NCBI GenBank assembly: GCA_003446605.1
Contig: DMDF01000098.1
Location: 1-17,570 of the forward strand
Direction: 5' to 3'
Length of the DNA stretch: 17,570 nucleotides
Source of the DNA: Anaerolineaceae bacterium
GTDB lineage: Bacteria; Chloroflexota; Anaerolineae; Anaerolineales; Anaerolineaceae
Shown here: one piece after another, positions 14,260 to 17,570 of the stretch
Layout: each line of letters opens with the position of its first letter
Numbering within the stretch: the first letter of the stretch is position 1
The notes under the pieces: generated by a model
The model's input: only the letters and a program-made list of their open reading frames with translations
Told to the model about the DNA's origin: nothing
Database searches by the model: none
Program-made: the position numbers and the translations under genes

Positions 14260-15435
14260 TCACGCAATCAAGCCCTTGAGATGGTTTTTATCGATCCATT
14301 TCTGCTCTCTTATTAATTCGCGAGCTTGATCCACTTTTCCCCATTCATTCCACAGCAATACCCCTTTAATGAATCCATCCTGGCAATAATAGATCACTCC
14401 TTTTTTGAAGGTTTCCTCCCAATTTACAAATATATCCAATCTTGCATCAATGGTTCCAACCGCTTCATACCCTATATCAAACAGGTCGGAATAAAACATA
14501 GGAATGTAGTCATATTCAAGATTTCCACCTGCCATATTTTCTCCGGCGATTGTACCCATGCTAACCGCATTATCCTCATGCTCGACACGTATAATCTTAT
14601 CTAATGCTGGCGAATGAAAGGCTGCCACATCCCCAGCCGCGAAGATATCCGGCACAGATGTCTCTAAATAGGAGTTCACTTTTACCCCATCCCCTACGGC
14701 TAACCCCGCAACTTCTGCTAATCCGCTATTCGCTTTCACACCCACCCCGGCGACCACACCATCCACATCCAATATTTTTCCTGATCCGAAAAGGATGTGG
14801 TGCCGATCATCAACGAGTTTAATATCTTCTATGGTCACACCTGTCAGAACCTGTACGTGATGGGATGCATAATATTCATTTAAATAAGAAACGATCTCGC
14901 TGGGAAAAACGCGCCAGCCGATACCAGCACCCGATTCGATGAGCACAACTTTCTTACCGTTCATAGCTAAAGCGGCAGCAATCTCGGAACCAATAAAACC
15001 TGCTCCCACAACTGCAAATTCACTTTTCTTTTCGCTGAGGGCTTTCAATTTCAAGTAGCTGGCATAATCCCGATAATAAATGATCTCTTTATCTTCAAAA
15101 GGCAGCTCGCGAGTCATGGTTCCGGTTGCAATGAGGAGTGTATTGTAATTAAAGATCTCACCCGTGCTTGTCATTACAGAGTGAGATGCGGGATCTATCT
15201 TAACGACCATGTGGTCCGTAAGAATATCCACATTTTTCTCATCATTCGAGAACCATAATTTTTCCTCGGAAGTGTTTTTCCATAACCCTTTTGAAAGCAG
15301 TGGGCGGCTGTAGGGACGGTATGGTTCATCGGTTAAAACACCAATAGAGCCTGTTGCGTCTTTTTTTCGTACACCACTGATAGCTGCATTGGCAGCGATA
15401 CCGCCCCCTATAATTAAATACGAATATTTTTTCAT
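14260..15435 (-). CDS. FAD/NAD(P)-dependent oxidoreductase, ferredoxin/rubredoxin-reductase or AIF type
   Basis: This 391-residue flavoprotein probably transfers electrons between NAD(P)H and a small redox carrier. The N-terminal FAD fold begins with IIGGGIAANAA (8-18), followed by the YRPYSRPLLSK motif (39-49) typical of ferredoxin reductases of this group. ATG (103-105) and the second nucleotide fold VVGAGFIGSEIAAALAMNG (142-160) with acidic Glu167 at its end favour NADH. IFAAGDVA (264-271) binds FAD. The C-terminal part (MFYSDLFDIGYEAVG, 313-327) resembles the AIF-like/BphA4-like dimerisation domain. No CxxC disulfide is present, so it is not a disulfide reductase. The frame opens at 15474, but the ATG at 15435 gives the normal MKKYSYLIIGGG start, and the longer start lies upstream of the candidate promoter. 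No rubredoxin, ferredoxin or oxygenase gene is adjacent, so its partner is unknown. Confidence 0.88.
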   Translation of the reverse strand: MKKYSYLIIGGGIAANAAISGVRKKDATGSIGVLTDEPYRPYSRPLLSKGLWKNTSEEKLWFSNDEKNVDILTDHMVVKIDPASHSVMTSTGEIFNYNTLLIATGTMTRELPFEDKEIIYYRDYASYLKLKALSEKKSEFAVVGAGFIGSEIAAALAMNGKKVVLIESGAGIGWRVFPSEIVSYLNEYYASHHVQVLTGVTIEDIKLVDDRHHILFGSGKILDVDGVVAGVGVKANSGLAEVAGLAVGDGVKVNSYLETSVPDIFAAGDVAAFHSPALDKIIRVEHEDNAVSMGTIAGENMAGGNLEYDYIPMFYSDLFDIGYEAVGTIDARLDIFVNWEETFKKGVIYYCQDGFIKGVLLWNEWGKVDQARELIREQKWIDKNHLKGLIA

Positions 15436-15461
15436 GCTCAATCTTCTCTCTGTAGATGTTG

Positions 15462-15467
15462 AGTATA
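15462..15467 (-). promoter_or_regulatory. Candidate -10 element for the oxidoreductase gene
   Basis: TATACT on the minus strand lies 26 bp before the ATG at 15435. No clear -35 is seen. The leader would carry GAGAGAAGA as a weak Shine-Dalgarno sequence. Confidence 0.35.
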
Positions 15468-15578
15468 AGAGCATTTATGCATTAAATATATTAGTAATTT
15501 GTTAGACTACTGAAAAGTAGAGTTTGAAAGTTTTTTTAATTTCATTCGAGTAAATTATTTCCTTTTGTTGAAGTTAGA

Positions 15579-15698
15579 GCGGTTGTTCACAGGAATAACA
15601 AAACCGCACTATAGAAAAGAATTCCCATCGTAGCTGTTGGGGAATACAGGACCAGAATTAGTCAAAGCCATCTGACACGATTCCTGACCCGTTTGACT
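15579..15698. repeat. Cluster of three inverted repeats in the intergenic region
   Basis: Within the 268-bp gap between two minus-strand genes lie three separate inverted repeats. GCGGTT (15579-15584) pairs with AACCGC (15602-15607), with an inner GTT/AAC. ATTCCC (15621-15626) pairs with GGGAAT (15640-15645). AGTCAAA (15660-15666) pairs with TTTGACT (15692-15698). On the minus strand the middle hairpin is followed by TCTTTTCT, so it may act as a weak terminator for the glycosyltransferase gene. No protein with a start codon can be read across the region. Whether it is a small RNA, a decayed mobile element or just a terminator region cannot be told here. Confidence 0.55.
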
Positions 15699-15703
15699 TG
15701 ATT

Positions 15704-17185
15704 TCAATATGAAAAAAACAACTTATTTCCACCTTCACTCATTATCAATATCAATTTGGAAAAATTCGACGTGAAACCAAGAATAAAAACGCAAATCAGA
15801 AGTAATAGAAATATGCCGAAAATTGTGTTTTCTCTTCGAAACAATTGGTCCCATCGAAATCTATTTTTTGAATGCAGTGTAAAAGTAGCAAAAGGCATCA
15901 GAACAGGAACAAAAGCTAAATGAAACCGTGGTTCTGCGATAATAAATAAATGTGGTAATCCATAACAGGTTAAAAATATGATAATCAAAGCAATCATTTT
16001 GTTGTTCCTTGTTTGCCAAAGCCCTGCCACCCCAAGTATCAAAAGGGATCCCCAAGGTATTACTAAAAGTGAATATATAAGAGCCAACCAGGGTTGAGAA
16101 ATTGCTCCAATTACATCATTGCTATAAAAATAAAAGAATTCCCGGTCTTCCGGTCCTATTAATTTGATTAGTCTTGCAAATACTCTGCGCCCTGCTTCAA
16201 ATGGATCATTGCGAATGAATTCAATAGCTTGCTGCATACATAAACGATCACGTTCTCCATCATCCAGAATATTCATGGGGATAATTGCAATCTGTGAAAC
16301 AAAACCCCCGTCCCCTTCCGGGTGGTAGCCGATAAAAAGGTTATACCCTAAACTATTTTCCACGAAAGCAGGTTTTTTCATGATAACAGAGTTCCGAACA
16401 CTCCAGGGGAGACAAACACCAAAGGCGACCAATAAAAAAACCAGGCCAGCTTTCTTCCGGAGTGGACTATAACGGCTAATCCATATCCCTGAAAACAGGG
16501 TAAAAACCGCGAAAATCGAGCGTGTAAACATGGTTATGCCACATATTAAACCCGCCAATAGAATCCACACCCAGGAATTCTTTCTAATTGAATAAATAAT
16601 AGAAATGATGGACAACAATCCAAGTACAATATAGAGATTCTCAGATGCCAACCCGATGGGATAAAATAAAAGGATTGGGTAAAAAATCATACCGACACCA
16701 GCCAGAATACAAACTCTTTTTGAAAAATCCAGTTGATAACCAAGTATTGCTACAAGAGGAGCAAGAGCCGCAGCCAACCCAGCCTGTACGAGACGAGCAA
16801 GGACAAAGCGGAAGGACTCTGGCACAAAGAAATATAAGAGTGCCAGAAAAAAGGGGTAGCCTGGAGCACGAAAGGAAGTTTGTAATCCCTGATCCGGAAA
16901 GGAAAGGTGATCTATATCGAGAAATTGAGAATAATATGGGCGGAGAATTTCAACGTCTGCTTTGGAATACCATCTGAAGCCATTTCCTTCCTTCAATGAT
17001 CTCGCGAGCATATCATACTGAAACATATCATCCAGGGCAATGGGTTGATTAATAAAAATGGTAACAATACTTAGATGAATAATAAAAGAGGTAATAAAGA
17101 GGAGGAGTAAGAGCTTTGGAAAGGTTGCTTTGTTAATATAGGTTTGAAAGTGCTTAAGGCGCATTGAAGTAGAAGTGCTGTTCAT
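15704..17185 (-). CDS. Membrane glycosyltransferase of the GT-C fold (PMT/ArnT-like, GT39/GT83 type)
   Basis: This 493-residue polytopic membrane protein probably moves a sugar from a polyprenyl-phosphate donor to a lipid or protein acceptor on the outer face of the membrane. Residues 24-46 form the first membrane helix, and the next loop carries the acidic pair Asp52-Asp53 (motif ALDDMFQYDMLARSL) expected for the catalytic loop of GT-C enzymes. RAPGYPFFLALLYFF (106-120) matches the conserved second-helix region (RxPGYP). About ten further hydrophobic segments follow, with the last at about 455-478. A hydrophilic loop lies at about 290-345. The donor and acceptor are unknown. The start is well supported by AGGAGG (17199-17194) eight bases before the ATG. 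It is downstream of a membrane protein gene cut by the window edge, with 90 nt between them, possibly in one operon. Confidence 0.85.
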   Translation of the reverse strand: MNSTSTSMRLKHFQTYINKATFPKLLLLLFITSFIIHLSIVTIFINQPIALDDMFQYDMLARSLKEGNGFRWYSKADVEILRPYYSQFLDIDHLSFPDQGLQTSFRAPGYPFFLALLYFFVPESFRFVLARLVQAGLAAALAPLVAILGYQLDFSKRVCILAGVGMIFYPILLFYPIGLASENLYIVLGLLSIISIIYSIRKNSWVWILLAGLICGITMFTRSIFAVFTLFSGIWISRYSPLRKKAGLVFLLVAFGVCLPWSVRNSVIMKKPAFVENSLGYNLFIGYHPEGDGGFVSQIAIIPMNILDDGERDRLCMQQAIEFIRNDPFEAGRRVFARLIKLIGPEDREFFYFYSNDVIGAISQPWLALIYSLLVIPWGSLLILGVAGLWQTRNNKMIALIIIFLTCYGLPHLFIIAEPRFHLAFVPVLMPFATFTLHSKNRFRWDQLFRRENTIFGIFLLLLICVFILGFTSNFSKLILIMSEGGNKLFFSY

Positions 17186-17246
17186 AAAGAAAGCCTCCTC
17201 TGAAATTCACTTCAGATTATTGATTTTTTGACAATAAGAAAACTGA

Positions 17247-17264
17247 TGCCTCTCATCCGAGGCA
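17247..17264 (-). terminator. Weak hairpin between the partial membrane gene and the glycosyltransferase gene
   Basis: TGCCTC (17247-17252) pairs with GAGGCA (17259-17264) around a 6-nt loop; on the minus strand it is followed after a few bases by TTTTCTTATT. This may be a weak or partial terminator, or have no role. If it works, the glycosyltransferase needs its own promoter in the roughly 60 bp left, where none is clear. Confidence 0.3.
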
Positions 17265-17275
17265 GTAGGTTGACC

Positions 17276-17570
17276 TTACTTTTCTAAGGATATCGATTTC
17301 ATAGGAACACTCCTTTGACTCCTTTGTGTAATTCCGCCAAACAGTGCACCAATAAGTATTCCTTCGAGTAGATATGGCAGCACTAGGTAAACGAATAAAC
17401 TTCCACTCCCTGATTGAACAAGGGCCTGGAAAGAAATACGAAATATGTAGCTTTGCATTAACGCATCGGAAAGGCGATTAACAAAAAAGCCGGCTAATAA
17501 TACCAGACCCCCTATGCCTATATATTGAAATAAACCATGCCAGTTACTGTTGGTCAGACCGAGAAAGAAA
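17276..17570 (-). CDS. C-terminal part of an unknown membrane protein, cut by the right edge
   Basis: The minus-strand frame is open from the window edge to a TAA at 17276-17278, giving the last 97 residues of a protein whose start lies beyond base 17570. Two long hydrophobic segments are visible (around GIGGLVLLAGFFV, and FVYLVLPYLLEGILIGALFGG), and the tail is short and charged (QRSQRSVPMKSISLEK). A Met at 17458 is internal to this frame and should not be taken as the start. I do not recognise the family. Its position just upstream of the glycosyltransferase suggests a cell-surface polymer locus that continues to the right, which is inference. Confidence 0.65.
   Translation of the reverse strand, partial: FFLGLTNSNWHGLFQYIGIGGLVLLAGFFVNRLSDALMQSYIFRISFQALVQSGSGSLFVYLVLPYLLEGILIGALFGGITQRSQRSVPMKSISLEK

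Noticed and set aside
15580..15703. Decayed transposase or protein fragment in the intergenic region
   Set aside because: One minus-strand frame can be read for about 30 codons (SSQTGQESC onward) but has no start, no SD and no recognisable motif, so no pseudogene is called.

Overview
The window looks like a piece of chromosome from an anaerobic bacterium, most probably a member of the Chloroflexota (class Anaerolineae or near). That placement is an inference from general protein character (a TPR-rich lytic transglycosylase lipoprotein, Thr/Pro-rich surface linkers, a bacterial-type pyruvate phosphate dikinase, a short-form SAH hydrolase clustered with mtnA and a PfkB kinase). No rRNA, tRNA or marker gene here confirms it. 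I see no transposase, prophage, CRISPR array or tRNA; the gene density is normal.

Layout from left to right. (1) 145-1938, plus strand: a two-gene unit, a membrane-anchored C39-like cysteine peptidase followed after 3 nt by a cytoplasmic PAS-GGDEF diguanylate cyclase. A bidirectional hairpin terminator closes it. (2) 5274 down to 1968, minus strand: a tight three-gene operon mtnA - PfkB sugar/nucleoside kinase - ahcY, with 9 and 16 nt between genes. It is driven by the best sigma70-type promoter of the window and has a leader hairpin that masks the Shine-Dalgarno sequence. The set fits removal and recycling of SAM by-products (S-adenosylhomocysteine, adenosine, methylthioribose phosphate). 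(3) 5395-7833, plus: a large TPR lipoprotein ending in a lytic transglycosylase domain, closed by a strong bidirectional terminator. (4) 10631 down to 7884, minus: pyruvate phosphate dikinase (ppdK), divergent from (5) nagA (10857-12008), which appears to be leaderless. (6) lctP-type lactate permease (12185-13741) and (7) a small DUF3887-like lipoprotein (13816-14223), each with its own candidate promoter. (8) Minus strand again: an FAD/NAD-dependent oxidoreductase of the ferredoxin-reductase/AIF type (start 15435), a 268-nt structured intergenic region, a GT-C/PMT-type membrane glycosyltransferase (start 17185), and the C-terminal 97 residues of a membrane protein cut off by the right edge.

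Most of this is core metabolism (PEP/pyruvate conversion, aminosugar recycling, lactate transport, cell-wall turnover, methyl-cycle housekeeping). The unusual items are a perfect 17-bp inverted repeat inside the peptidase gene, the peptidase/diguanylate-cyclase pairing with a cysteine-bearing PAS domain, the SD-masking leader of the mtnA operon, a shared -10 element TATAATTG at several promoters with poor -35 boxes, and the cluster of inverted repeats at 15579-15698. I do not see clear evidence of a wholly new system; the peptidase/cyclase pair is the best candidate for one.
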